53,264 nucleotides of DNA from Planctomycetota bacterium (GCA_029260765.1 JAJDCP010000189.1:1-53264), one strand, 5' to 3'; positions 34,834 to 43,501 are shown, counted from the stretch's first letter. Notes: generated by a model from the letters alone, not told the origin. Numbers and translations are program-made.

Positions 34834-36375
34834 ATGCGCATTCGAGCAATCATGCCGATCAAGGACGAAACCGAGTTTGCCGTCCTCTTCGAGTTCATCC
34901 ACCTGCTACTGCTGGAGGAAGGAACCGAAACTATCTACTCGGTTCGCTCATCTGCCATCCAGATGATTGCGGATATCGACGCCAAAGAGCCCGCCAAGAA
35001 GATCGCCGCGCAGTTCGCGACATCTCCGGTCGACAGTTTCACCCTGCCAACGCTGAGAGACAGCCGCAACCATGCGACCGCGAACCACATGGGCGTCGAG
35101 CTGACCTCGACGGACAAGCTGTGGTTGCAGACCTGGTATCGTCGCTGGGCTGACTGCCTGACCCGCCCTCCCATCGCAACCTTCCTGATGACCAAGCCCG
35201 TCGATCCGAGCGAAAAGTCTGGCTACGGACGCCTGTTCCGCTCGATCTACTGGCTCAACCGTGTCGCGACTCTCGACCCGGACAGCTTCTTTCAGGCCGA
35301 TTGGAGCCGCGACGGCAAGAAGCGCAGGCAATGGAAGCTGAATGAGAAGGTCAAACCCTGCCACAACTGCAAGGTCAAGCATCCCGAGAAGATGTGCCAA
35401 CGGGTCATCGCTTTCGTCGACCATCCGGCCCAGAGCAAACAGGGTCTGCGCGTCGCGATCGAATACGGCTTCCACACCGTCGCAGCGCGCGTTGGGCAGG
35501 CAAAGATCTACATCAAGACCACCAAGCTCGCACAACTGGAGACCGCTGTCCGAGAGTGGGAGCAGACGATGGAGAAGCCCTGGGACGTCGACCTGAAAGC
35601 CCTGGGCGACTTGTCCAAGCCGCGCACCAAGCTCAAGACCGAGATCCGTTTCGATGAGCGGGGCGAGCTGCACTCGGTGCTCGAGGTCATGCATCGCTTG
35701 ATCCTCGAAGAGGGCATCGAAGAATACTATGAGATCTTCTCCCCCGAAGGTCCCGTGGGTCGCGCACGGGCTGGAGAAGAGGCGCACAACGTCGACAAGC
35801 GGATCCGCTGGGCCAAACGACTGACCTTCCAACTTCCCCCACTGCGGAGTCTTGAGCGCAACATCGGCATCTCTGAGGGTTTGATCACTCTCTCCAGCGC
35901 GGCGCCCGCATGGGATGCGGACTGGATCCAGACCTGGGTCGACAACATCGAGGCAGCCCTGAGGCGGCCACTCGCTGCGGACTTCGTGCAGAACTGCGAA
36001 GTGCAGTGCTACCCGGAAGTCACATACTTCTTCTTGTTCAAGGCCCTGGCGTGGCTGATGGAGTTCCGCGGTGAAGCGACATCGATCCGCTTCCTGCTCA
36101 GTGATCCAGAAGAGCGCTACGATCTGCCTTTCAAAGGCCCCAATTCCCTGTGTAAGAGCTGTGGTCTCGAACATCCGGCAGACCTGTGCGTGGACCTGGT
36201 CAACTGTGCGTTCCTCGACCGCTTCCTGTTGATTTCCCTCGACTCCGGCGATGCCGAGCTCGAGGTTCGCTTCATCGAAAAGCAGGTCCGGGTGATCGGC
36301 TCCGACACCGAGTTCTGCCAGAGGGCCACCGAGGCCTGGCAAAAACTCGAGCGCACGCCGATCGGCGATCCGTGA
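34834..36375 (+). CDS. Two-module protein with C-x2-C-x3-H-P-x3-C zinc-knuckle-like motifs
   Basis: A 513-residue protein of no family I recognise. It consists of two related modules of about 250 residues. Each starts with a helix pair (EFIHLLLLEEGTETIYSV; EVMHRLILEEGIEEYYEI). Next comes a Trp-rich segment (WLQTWYRRWADCLTRPP; WIQTWVDNIEAALRRPL), then a Tyr/Phe-rich strand-helix, a Cys/His motif, and two strands ending in a helix with E-W-E/A-W. The motifs are C176-x2-C179-x3-H183-P-x3-C188 and C440-x2-C443-x3-H447-P-x3-C452. The spacing is one residue shorter than the retroviral CCHC knuckle. It has no signal peptide. The start ATG has GGGGA upstream. The gene ends 15 bp before its paralogue, so they form an operon. 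Metal binding is inferred from the ligand pattern. Confidence 0.85.
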   Translation: MRIRAIMPIKDETEFAVLFEFIHLLLLEEGTETIYSVRSSAIQMIADIDAKEPAKKIAAQFATSPVDSFTLPTLRDSRNHATANHMGVELTSTDKLWLQTWYRRWADCLTRPPIATFLMTKPVDPSEKSGYGRLFRSIYWLNRVATLDPDSFFQADWSRDGKKRRQWKLNEKVKPCHNCKVKHPEKMCQRVIAFVDHPAQSKQGLRVAIEYGFHTVAARVGQAKIYIKTTKLAQLETAVREWEQTMEKPWDVDLKALGDLSKPRTKLKTEIRFDERGELHSVLEVMHRLILEEGIEEYYEIFSPEGPVGRARAGEEAHNVDKRIRWAKRLTFQLPPLRSLERNIGISEGLITLSSAAPAWDADWIQTWVDNIEAALRRPLAADFVQNCEVQCYPEVTYFFLFKALAWLMEFRGEATSIRFLLSDPEERYDLPFKGPNSLCKSCGLEHPADLCVDLVNCAFLDRFLLISLDSGDAELEVRFIEKQVRVIGSDTEFCQRATEAWQKLERTPIGDP

Positions 36376-36390
36376 TCGGAGGCCGAGAGC

Positions 36391-37668
36391 ATGTTTTCTG
36401 GCGGAATCCGCGCAGACTTTCCGATCACAGATCTGAAGTGCCTGCTGACCTACCTGCACGAGCTGCTGCTCAAGGACGGCGAGACCACCGAGTATGCGGT
36501 CTCGAGTTCCGACAACTATGGCATTGAAGACTTTGACGCCAAACAATCGGTCGAGAAGGTTCTGGAGGGCTCCGGCTGGTTCGGGCGCTTCAGCCTCCCC
36601 GACCTGAAGACACCGGGCTGCGGAGTCTCCGCCGATATGGACGCGGGCCTGCAGCTGTGGTCCAAGGATCCGGCTTGGATCCGTGCGCAATACGATCGTT
36701 GGGCTGAGATCGCAGGCCAGCAGAAACCTGCAGCAGCTTTTTCGAGCAAGCATAGCTTTGAGGGCTCGGGAAACGCCTCCTACACCGACATCTTCCGTGG
36801 TCTTGCATGGCTGTTTGGCGGGATTGAAGCGCTGGGGAGCGATGCCAGCCTGACCGTATTGTTCAAACGCAGCCGTACCCGGCGCTTTGCCAAGCACCTC
36901 GGCTCAGCCACCATGGCAGAATGTCCGAATTGCCACGTGCGGCATCCGCGCTGGATCTGTCAGGAGCTGCTCAAAGAGATGAAGCTTCCGCCTTCGTCGG
37001 TGGGGCCCGTTGAGCTTGAGCTTTCTGCCAACCCGCGCCAGACAATGATCGTGCGCTTCGCGAAACGGCAACTGAGTGTGCGCGTGGACAACCTCGACCT
37101 GTTTGAACGCCTGTTCGGCTTGTGGGAAGAGGTGCAGGCTACCGGCTGGGATGTCGATCCCGCATCGCTCGCCCCCGCAACTTCGCCGACAGCATCTGTT
37201 GAAGATGGCGTGGCAAAGGGCAGCCTGCCTGTGCGTGGATACGAGCAGGCGAGCTACTTTCTGTTGTTCAAAGCGGCCTGCTGGATGCACGCGGCCGGCG
37301 AGCTCTCCTCCATCGAGCTGACCCACAGTGACCCGTCAGGCGGCTTCATGCCTGTCCAGACCGGTGAAGGAGTGGCCGGCTACATCCCGAATGAGCGACC
37401 GCCGCTGATGGCACCGCTCGAGCTTCCAGCTGCAGACGCGACCACCCTCGGCCTCGGAGGCGGCTTCGAGTTGCCTGAGCCGCTGTGCAATGCCTTGGTG
37501 CTCGAAGCAGACTTGGGCAGGGTGCTGCAGCTGCGCGGGCGCTGCGGCGACGCAACCCTGCAGCTCGACTTCAAGGCCAAAGAAGTGCGCGTCCAGGCCC
37601 CCGAGGCAGAGAATGTCGTCGCGTTGCTGCAGGCCTGGCAAGCGATCGAGGCCCGCCCACTGGCCTGA
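36391..37668 (+). CDS. Paralogous zinc-module protein, one full and one degenerate module
   Basis: A 425-residue paralogue of the preceding protein. Module 1 has the same order: LTYLHELLLKDGETTEYAV, then WIRAQYDRWAEIAGQQKPA, then YTDIFRGLAWLFGG, and the motif C178-x2-C181-x3-H185-P-x3-C190, at almost the same residue number as in its neighbour (176). Module 2 (from about 285, ASYFLLFKAACWMH) keeps the Tyr/Phe helix and the last strands (LQLDFKAKEVRVQA, LLQAWQAIEARPL) but has lost the Cys/His motif and the first third. The ATG follows GGAGG by 8 bases. It is 15 bp from the upstream paralogue and 197 bp from the Ig/CNA-B repeat gene, which has its own promoter. No known function; pairing suggests a hetero-complex. 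Confidence 0.85.
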   Translation: MFSGGIRADFPITDLKCLLTYLHELLLKDGETTEYAVSSSDNYGIEDFDAKQSVEKVLEGSGWFGRFSLPDLKTPGCGVSADMDAGLQLWSKDPAWIRAQYDRWAEIAGQQKPAAAFSSKHSFEGSGNASYTDIFRGLAWLFGGIEALGSDASLTVLFKRSRTRRFAKHLGSATMAECPNCHVRHPRWICQELLKEMKLPPSSVGPVELELSANPRQTMIVRFAKRQLSVRVDNLDLFERLFGLWEEVQATGWDVDPASLAPATSPTASVEDGVAKGSLPVRGYEQASYFLLFKAACWMHAAGELSSIELTHSDPSGGFMPVQTGEGVAGYIPNERPPLMAPLELPAADATTLGLGGGFELPEPLCNALVLEADLGRVLQLRGRCGDATLQLDFKAKEVRVQAPEAENVVALLQAWQAIEARPLA

Positions 37669-37764
37669 GCAGGCTGCTGAGTCCGCCCGCCAGACATGTT
37701 CTGTAGTTCCAAGCCAGATGGTGCCGCCGGTCGCTTCCCCCATCAAATGCGATGCCGGGTCCGG

Positions 37765-37793
37765 TTGCCTCGCCCTGCTGCCGCCAGTAGAAT
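37765..37793 (+). promoter_or_regulatory. Sigma-70-type promoter for the Ig/CNA-B repeat protein
   Basis: TTGCCT and TAGAAT with a 17-bp spacer in the gap between the zinc-module genes and the GTG at 37866. The leader is about 65 bases. The remaining gap sequence shows no gene. Confidence 0.5.
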
Positions 37794-37865
37794 TACAGTC
37801 GTGACAGTGCAGCAATGTCTCCAGACTGGTGACCCCAGAGCCGGATTCCTTCGCAGGAGCCACAC

Positions 37866-40800
37866 GTGCCACGCCTAGATATCAAATTCGGTGCACCGAG
37901 CCGCCCCAAGAAGTACAAGGGCAAGCTCGACCTCAAGGCACCCGCGCCAGTCAAGATCCTGGAGATGAACGAAAAGTTCAGCCCCGGCGACGACGAGCAC
38001 GGCCTCCCCAAGGCTTTCCAGATCAAGTACAAGCTCACCAACCCTCAGAATCGGCTGTTGGCTGGTATCCACATCTTTGATGATGCGGGCAAGATCGCCA
38101 AGAACGAAGAGGCGATCCTGCAGTATCCGCTCGGATTTGAGCAGCGTACCCAGGGTGAGCACGAAGATTGGGGTTGGACGGGCGTCTTGTCCCATGGCGA
38201 ACACGCCAGCGAGTTCATCCCCCACAGCGAAAAACCGTACTTTCTGAAAGTTTCGCTGTATCAGATGCAAGAAGGCAAGCACCGCGAGGTCGGCTTCGAC
38301 AAGAAAGAATTCAAGGTCGCTGGCCCCGAGTTGGTCATGGCCGGATACCAGGGGAAGCCTGGCGAACCTGACGGCGGGGATCCCAAAGGCAAGGCCAGCA
38401 AGCTCGGCTCGAAAAAGCCTGAGATGGAAGTCGGCTTTGCCGGCAAGACCGGCGAACCCGAGGGCCAGGAGCCCAAGGGCAAGGCCAGCAAACTCGAGAG
38501 CAAACCGCCCGAGATGTCCGTCGGCTTCGCAGGCAAGGTCCCCGAAGACGGAGACAGCGACCCCCAAGGCAAAGCCAGCAAGCTCGAGAGCAAGAAACCC
38601 GAGATGGAACCGGGCATCGCTGCCAAACTGGCCCCCGTGATTCCCGACCTCCGCCCGCGCGGCATCCAGATCCCCGAGCCCGGTGAGATCGTCGCGGCGC
38701 GCTGGCTCGAGAAGCAGACGCGTCCGAAGCAGGAGGTGCACCTGGTCTGCACCGGCAACAAGATGATCACCGACGACACCGAGGTCGAGTTCAAGATCTC
38801 GGTCGTCAAGCCCGACGGCACGGTCGAACCGATCGAGCACGATCCGCTCGAAGCCAGCTTCAAGTCCGGCAAAGCCTCTACGACCTGGAAAGCCATCTAC
38901 ACGCAAGTCGAAAAGGCCCCCGAACGCAAAGATTTCCGCGAGTGGGACCATCCGAACTACCGCTTCACTGCGGAAGCGAAGGGTCACCAGCCCGCGACCT
39001 CCGAAGATCTGCTGTGTGCCGACATCCTCAAGGGCCAGCTGAACTACCAGAACGGCCTGGGCTCGATGACCAATCAGCGCTTCAGCGCAACGCTCAAGCC
39101 GGGCGTCGAGATTGTCGAGCAGACCGATGGCGACGGCAAATTCGAGTTCAAGAACGTCCCCGAAGGCAAGTACAAGCTCAAGCTGCTCGACGAGCCCCTC
39201 AAGGCATGCAACTGGAGCAAGACCAAGGTGCGGCCTGGCGCAAAAGCCAACCTCTGCGTCTACGTCTCGCAAGAATTCAAAGACGGCGACACGGTCAAGC
39301 TCAAGATCTGGGAAGAGGACAAGGACGGCCAGAACGATCCAGTTCCAGGCGGCGAGTTCACCGGCACGGTCAAGGACTTCAAGGTCGAAGTGCCGTGGGA
39401 CGTCATCTATATGGAGGACGTCGACGACGAGCTGAGCAGCCAGGAGATCGCCTGGAAAGGCCAGGGCTTCGAGCAGTTCTCCCTGCCCGAGTACTTCTTC
39501 GAGGCCGAGGCCAAGGGCTCGAAGATCCGTTCCGGTCTGATGACGATCGCCGACATCATCGAGGGCGTGCTCGAGTACGAAGACGGCGAAGCGATCGGCA
39601 ACCAACCGTTCTTCTTGATCTTCCGGGGCGGCAAGATCCGTTCGCAGACCGACCACAAGGGTGGCTACTACGTCGAGGACGTGCCGCCCGGCGAGTACGA
39701 CCTCGAGCTGATCGACAGTGAAGAAGAAATCAAGGAAAGGTCGAAGGGCAATTTCAGCGGCCTGAAGTGGAGCAAGCCCAAGGCACGACCCGGCGAGACG
39801 GTCCAGCTCAGCTTCGATGTCGACGACAATGTCCACGATGGAACCAAGGTCAAGATCAAGATCTGGGAAGAAGACATCGGTGGCGAGAACGACCCGGTCG
39901 ATACGGGCGAGCTCGAGGCGGTGGTCGACAAGGGCAAGGGCACGGTCGACTGGAAAGTCGTCTACATGGAAGACACCGACGACAAGCTCTCGGCCAAAGA
40001 AGAAGCGTGGAAGAAGGCCGGCTTCGAAGAGTTCTCGCTGCCTGAGTACTTCTTCGAGCTCAGCGCCGAAAATTGCGAGGGATCTCGCTCTGGCCTGTTG
40101 AAGATCGCCGACATGGTCGAAGGTGTGCTGGTCTTCGAGGATCAGCAGCCGATCGCCAACTACAAGATCAAGCTGACCTTCAAGGGCGGGGTGGTCAACT
40201 CCCGCACCGACAGTAAGGGCGGCTACCGCATCGAAGACGTGCCTCCGGGCAGCTACGACCTCGATGTGCTGTTCGACGACGGTCCGGTGGATCCCGCCAC
40301 GCCTGCCGGCGGTGGCTACGACCCGAATGCCGCTTCCGGAGCTGGTGGAGCCGACGGTGCGGGGATCGCCGCAGGTGCGGCCGGCGCCGCTGCCGACCAG
40401 AAACAAGAACCTGACAAGAAGGGCAAGGTCACCAGCTGCAAGTGGAGCAAGCCGAAGGCGCGCCCGGACGAAACGGTCAAACTCAGCATCGAGACCAGCG
40501 ATGTGCCCGATGGCACCAAGCTGAAGATCAAGCTCTGGGAGAAGGACGCGGACGACGAAGACGAGGTACCCAACGGCGACCTCGAAGCCACCGTCAAGGG
40601 CGACAAGGCCGAGACCGAGTGGAAAGTCGTCTACATGGAAGACACCGACGACACCCTGACGGCGCAAGAGCAGAACTGGCAGAAGAAGGGTTTCGAGCAA
40701 TTCTCGCTGCCCGAGTTCATCTTCAAAGCGTCGGGAGACAACGTCGAAGAGGGCGTCTCGGCCATCATGACCATCGCTGATGTCGTCGAAGGCGTGCTGA

Positions 40801-41618
40801 ACTACGATGACGGCTCACCCATCGCGACCCAGAAGATCCGCCTGCTCTTCAAGGGCGGCAAGATGGACAGCACGACCGATGCCAAGGGTGGTTTCCGGAT
40901 CGTCGACGTGCCGCCTGGCCAATACGACCTCGAGTTGGTCGACGATGACGACGAGCCGCCCGCGAGCCAGGCTGCCTCCAGCGCACCAGCTGCTGGTGCC
41001 GGCGCCGCCGCGGGAGCCGCAGCCGGAGCGAGCTCCGGACCCAGCTCTCCCGACGCTTCACCGCCGCAGGATGCCAAGCCCAAGGGGAAATTCAGCAGCC
41101 TGAGTTGGAGCAAGCCCAAGGCACGGCCCGAAGAGACCGTCAAGATCAGCTTCAGCGCCGACTCAAACGTTCCCGACGGCACGGCCGTGACGGTCAAGCT
41201 CTGGGAACAGGACGCCGACGGTCAGAACGACCCGGTGCCCAGCGGCGACCTCTCCGCCACGGTTCAAGGCGGCAAGGCCGAGACCGAGTGGAAAGTCGTC
41301 TACATGGAAGACACCGACGACACCCTGACCGCGCAAGAGCAGAACTGGCAGAGTAAAGGCTTCGCACAGTTCACCTTGCCTGAGTACATCTTCGAGCTGA
41401 CGGCAGAGAACTGCGAGACTGCAAAGTCCGGCGTCATGACCATCTCTGACAAGGTAGAAGGCGTGCTGAACTACAGCGACGGCGAGCCGGTGGCAAGCCA
41501 GAAGATCCGCCTGAATTTCAAGGGCGGTGCGGTCGACGCCACCACCGATGCCAAGGGAGGCTTCGCCATCGACGATGTGCCTCCGGGCAGCTACGATCTC
41601 GAGATTCTGGACGACTGA
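37866..41618 (+). CDS. Giant protein of five tandem Ig-like plus CNA-B-like modules
   Basis: 1,250 residues, no signal peptide, starting at GTG with AGGAG 7 bases upstream. Residues 1-155 are a unique beta-rich domain. Residues 160-255 hold three about 31-residue repeats ending in GKASKLESKKPEM. Five modules of about 170 residues follow (near 275-442, 446-617, 630-805, 855-1026, 1075-1250). Each has an Ig-like half (LSWSKPKARPEETVKI, then KLWEQDADGQNDPV, EWKVVYMEDTDD, FSLPEYFFEL) and a CNA-B/carboxypeptidase-regulatory half (EGVLNYSDGEPVASQKI, then TDAKGGF and DVPPGSYDLEI). Gly/Ala linkers separate modules 3-4 and 4-5. From memory, similar Ig-like units with an E-x-D-x-D strand occur in accessory regions of contractile injection proteins, but no such machinery is in the window. 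It probably serves as scaffold, spacer or cargo adaptor. Confidence 0.85.
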   Translation: MPRLDIKFGAPSRPKKYKGKLDLKAPAPVKILEMNEKFSPGDDEHGLPKAFQIKYKLTNPQNRLLAGIHIFDDAGKIAKNEEAILQYPLGFEQRTQGEHEDWGWTGVLSHGEHASEFIPHSEKPYFLKVSLYQMQEGKHREVGFDKKEFKVAGPELVMAGYQGKPGEPDGGDPKGKASKLGSKKPEMEVGFAGKTGEPEGQEPKGKASKLESKPPEMSVGFAGKVPEDGDSDPQGKASKLESKKPEMEPGIAAKLAPVIPDLRPRGIQIPEPGEIVAARWLEKQTRPKQEVHLVCTGNKMITDDTEVEFKISVVKPDGTVEPIEHDPLEASFKSGKASTTWKAIYTQVEKAPERKDFREWDHPNYRFTAEAKGHQPATSEDLLCADILKGQLNYQNGLGSMTNQRFSATLKPGVEIVEQTDGDGKFEFKNVPEGKYKLKLLDEPLKACNWSKTKVRPGAKANLCVYVSQEFKDGDTVKLKIWEEDKDGQNDPVPGGEFTGTVKDFKVEVPWDVIYMEDVDDELSSQEIAWKGQGFEQFSLPEYFFEAEAKGSKIRSGLMTIADIIEGVLEYEDGEAIGNQPFFLIFRGGKIRSQTDHKGGYYVEDVPPGEYDLELIDSEEEIKERSKGNFSGLKWSKPKARPGETVQLSFDVDDNVHDGTKVKIKIWEEDIGGENDPVDTGELEAVVDKGKGTVDWKVVYMEDTDDKLSAKEEAWKKAGFEEFSLPEYFFELSAENCEGSRSGLLKIADMVEGVLVFEDQQPIANYKIKLTFKGGVVNSRTDSKGGYRIEDVPPGSYDLDVLFDDGPVDPATPAGGGYDPNAASGAGGADGAGIAAGAAGAAADQKQEPDKKGKVTSCKWSKPKARPDETVKLSIETSDVPDGTKLKIKLWEKDADDEDEVPNGDLEATVKGDKAETEWKVVYMEDTDDTLTAQEQNWQKKGFEQFSLPEFIFKASGDNVEEGVSAIMTIADVVEGVLNYDDGSPIATQKIRLLFKGGKMDSTTDAKGGFRIVDVPPGQYDLELVDDDDEPPASQAASSAPAAGAGAAAGAAAGASSGPSSPDASPPQDAKPKGKFSSLSWSKPKARPEETVKISFSADSNVPDGTAVTVKLWEQDADGQNDPVPSGDLSATVQGGKAETEWKVVYMEDTDDTLTAQEQNWQSKGFAQFTLPEYIFELTAENCETAKSGVMTISDKVEGVLNYSDGEPVASQKIRLNFKGGAVDATTDAKGGFAIDDVPPGSYDLEILDD

Positions 41619-41643
41619 GGCCGCGTGCCCGTGCGAGATCCAG

Positions 41644-41668
41644 ACGGCGCCTGCGGGCGCCGTTTTCG
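41644..41668 (+). terminator. Intrinsic terminator after the Ig/CNA-B repeat gene
   Basis: A perfect 8-bp stem ACGGCGCC/GGCGCCGT with a TGCG tetraloop and a TTTT run, 25 bp after the stop. It closes the accessory cluster. Confidence 0.85.
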
Positions 41669-41766
41669 ATGACACTGTGCAGAACTCGAGCTCATGAAGT
41701 AGGCTTGAAACAGCTCTTGGACGAGCTGTCACGGCTGCCGTCAGCGAGAAACGGAGAAGCATCCCG

Positions 41767-42045
41767 GTGGAGTGCCCAGCCTGCGGAGAAACGCGCCCCA
41801 GCGCACGGGACGACTGTGCTCGCTGCGGCACGGTCTTTCCCTCCGAACAACCCACGCGGCAGCTGCAACGCCCCGCGGCGGCCAGCGTTCTCGGCGCCGC
41901 TTCGGAGCGTCCGACACGCCGCTTGCGTGGAGATGCGCTGCACATCGAGACGGGCTCGTCTCGCGACGGCTCCAGCCTCTGGATCTGGGTTTTGTTGGGA
42001 ACCGCGCTCCTGCTCGCAGGGGCACTCGCAGGCTGGCTATGGTGA
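41767..42045 (+). CDS. Small zinc-ribbon membrane protein
   Basis: A 92-residue protein. Its N-terminal zinc ribbon has two CxxC pairs (MECPACGE and CARCGTVF), like the zinc-ribbon heads common on bacterial membrane proteins. A polar linker follows, then a single C-terminal transmembrane helix (IWVLLGTALLLAGALAGWLW) ending at the last residue, so it is tail-anchored with the zinc head in the cytoplasm. The start is GTG, with GGAGA about 10 bases upstream. It lies just after the terminator of the repeat gene and is convergent with the eL13-like gene. Confidence 0.75.
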   Translation: MECPACGETRPSARDDCARCGTVFPSEQPTRQLQRPAAASVLGAASERPTRRLRGDALHIETGSSRDGSSLWIWVLLGTALLLAGALAGWLW

Positions 42046-42090
42046 CCGAGAGAGCACTCGGCGAGATACCAGCTACGGACGGCAGGACTG

Positions 42091-42288
42091 CTAGGCTTCG
42101 TTGGCAGCCTTGATCTCACCGAGCTTCTCGACGTTCGCGTCGTGGCAGCTCTTGCGCCGTGGGTCCACCGCGACGCCTGCGGTGTCGGCGTCTTCAGCCG
42201 TCCAACCAGCCTTCTCGATTTCGCCCTTGCTGAAGCCACGCCCTGTGCGCAGCCGTCCTTTGCCGCCTTTGACGGAAGGTCTGATCAT
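42091..42288 (-). CDS. eL13 (L13e)-like small basic protein
   Basis: A protein of about 65 residues whose sequence follows the archaeal/eukaryotic ribosomal protein eL13 core: GKGRLRTGRGFSKGEIEKAG, then a helix, then AGVAVDPRRKS and NVEKLGEI. In eL13 the same order R-x-G-x-G-F-(S/T)-x-x-E-(L/I)-x-x-A-G ... G-(I/V)-x-V-D-x-R-R is conserved. Bacteria lack eL13 in the standard ribosome, so the role is open: ribosome-associated protein, RNA binder or an acquired domain. I chose the ATG at 42288; a GTG 6 bases earlier is possible, since GGAGA sits closer to it. It is divergent from the AmrS gene. Confidence 0.7.
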   Translation of the reverse strand: MIRPSVKGGKGRLRTGRGFSKGEIEKAGWTAEDADTAGVAVDPRRKSCHDANVEKLGEIKAANEA

Positions 42289-42381
42289 GTCCACGACAGT
42301 CTCCAAAGCTGAGTTTCCAAGCTGGCGATCATAGGCGGAACGCCGTTTGCATCAAGGTCTTTGTTGCACACGCGCGGATTT

Positions 42382-42410
42382 TGCAACCCCTCCCGAACCA
42401 TGGCATACTG
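42382..42410 (+). promoter_or_regulatory. Sigma-70-type promoter for the radical SAM gene
   Basis: TTGCAA and CATACT with a 17-bp spacer. The expected start is near 42417, about 20 bases before the ATG at 42437. Confidence 0.5.
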
Positions 42411-42436
42411 CAAACGGGGGACTGAGGCACTTGACA

Positions 42437-43501
42437 ATGGACTACGTCGGACGTTGGTGGAAAGCAGAGAATGATGACGGCCGTATCCGCTGCGAGCTCT
42501 GTCCGCGGTTCTGCACGGTCAAGCCCGGACAACGCGCCTTTTGCTTCGTCCGCAAGAACGTCGACGGCCAGATGGTGCTGACAACCTATGGCCGCAGCAC
42601 GGGTTTCTGCATCGACCCGATTGAAAAGAAACCCCTCAACCACTTCTATCCGGGCAGCAGTGTCCTCTCATTCGGCACGGCCGGCTGCAACCTCGGCTGC
42701 AAGTTCTGCCAGAACTGGGACATGAGCAAAGCTCGTGAGATCGAGTTGCTCAGCGACACGGCAGCACCTGAAGCCATCGCCGAAGCCGCCGCAGAGCATG
42801 GCTGCCACAGCGTGGCGTTCACCTACAACGACCCGGTGCTCTGGGCAGAGTACGTCATCGACACGGCCCGGGCTTGCCGCGCACGGGGCATCAAGACCGT
42901 CGCTGTCACAGCCGGTTACATCACTGAACAGGCACGCGAGCCCTTCTTCGAGGTCCTGGACGCGGTCAACATCGACCTGAAGGCGTTCACGGACAGTTTC
43001 TACAAACGCCTCTGTATCGGCCGTCTTGGGCCTGTGCTTGACACCTTGCGCTACGTCCACCATCAGACGCAGATCTGGCTCGAAGTCACCACGCTGCTGA
43101 TCCCGGGACACAATGACAGCGATGAAGAAATGCAGAGGCTGGCCGACTGGTTCATCGAGAACCTTGGCCCCGATGTACCGCTGCATTTCTCGGCCTTCCA
43201 TCCCGACTACAAGATGCTCGATGTGCCGCGCACGCCCGCCTCGACATTGGCTCGCGCCCGCGAGATCGCGCGGAAGACCGGAATACACTATGTCTACACG
43301 GGGAACGTGCACGACACGCAAGGAGGCAGCACACGCTGCCCGGTGTGTGATGCGCTCCTGATCGAGCGTGACTGGTACCAACTGGGGCACTGGGGGCTGC
43401 AGAACGGCTGCTGTGCACAGTGCTCCACCCCGATACCCGGCCGCTTCTCTGCTGCTCCCGGCACTTGGGGACGGCGCCGCCAGCGCGTGGTGATGGGTTG
43501 A
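42437..43501 (+). CDS. amrS: AmmeMemoRadiSam system radical SAM enzyme
   Basis: A 354-residue radical SAM enzyme of the AmrS family (formerly PflA-like). The cluster motif is C84-x3-C88-x2-C91 in AGCNLGCKFCQNWDMSK. An N-terminal set of cysteines (RCELCPRFC at 18-26, AFCFVRK) precedes it, as in AmrS proteins. AFTYNDPVLWAEYV and VNIDLKAFTDSFYK are family hallmarks, and a C-terminal CPVCDALLIER holds further cysteines. AmrS usually occurs with AmrA (AMMECR1) and AmrB (Memo); neither is visible here. The modification performed is not established. The start ATG has TGAGG upstream, and the stop overlaps the TTG of the next gene. Confidence 0.92.
   Translation: MDYVGRWWKAENDDGRIRCELCPRFCTVKPGQRAFCFVRKNVDGQMVLTTYGRSTGFCIDPIEKKPLNHFYPGSSVLSFGTAGCNLGCKFCQNWDMSKAREIELLSDTAAPEAIAEAAAEHGCHSVAFTYNDPVLWAEYVIDTARACRARGIKTVAVTAGYITEQAREPFFEVLDAVNIDLKAFTDSFYKRLCIGRLGPVLDTLRYVHHQTQIWLEVTTLLIPGHNDSDEEMQRLADWFIENLGPDVPLHFSAFHPDYKMLDVPRTPASTLARAREIARKTGIHYVYTGNVHDTQGGSTRCPVCDALLIERDWYQLGHWGLQNGCCAQCSTPIPGRFSAAPGTWGRRRQRVVMG

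Noticed and set aside
29296..41618. A type VI or extracellular contractile injection system
   Set aside because: No sheath, tube, baseplate, VgrG, PAAR or ClpV-like gene is present; only the Ig-like module style hints at it, so I kept it as a remote possibility.
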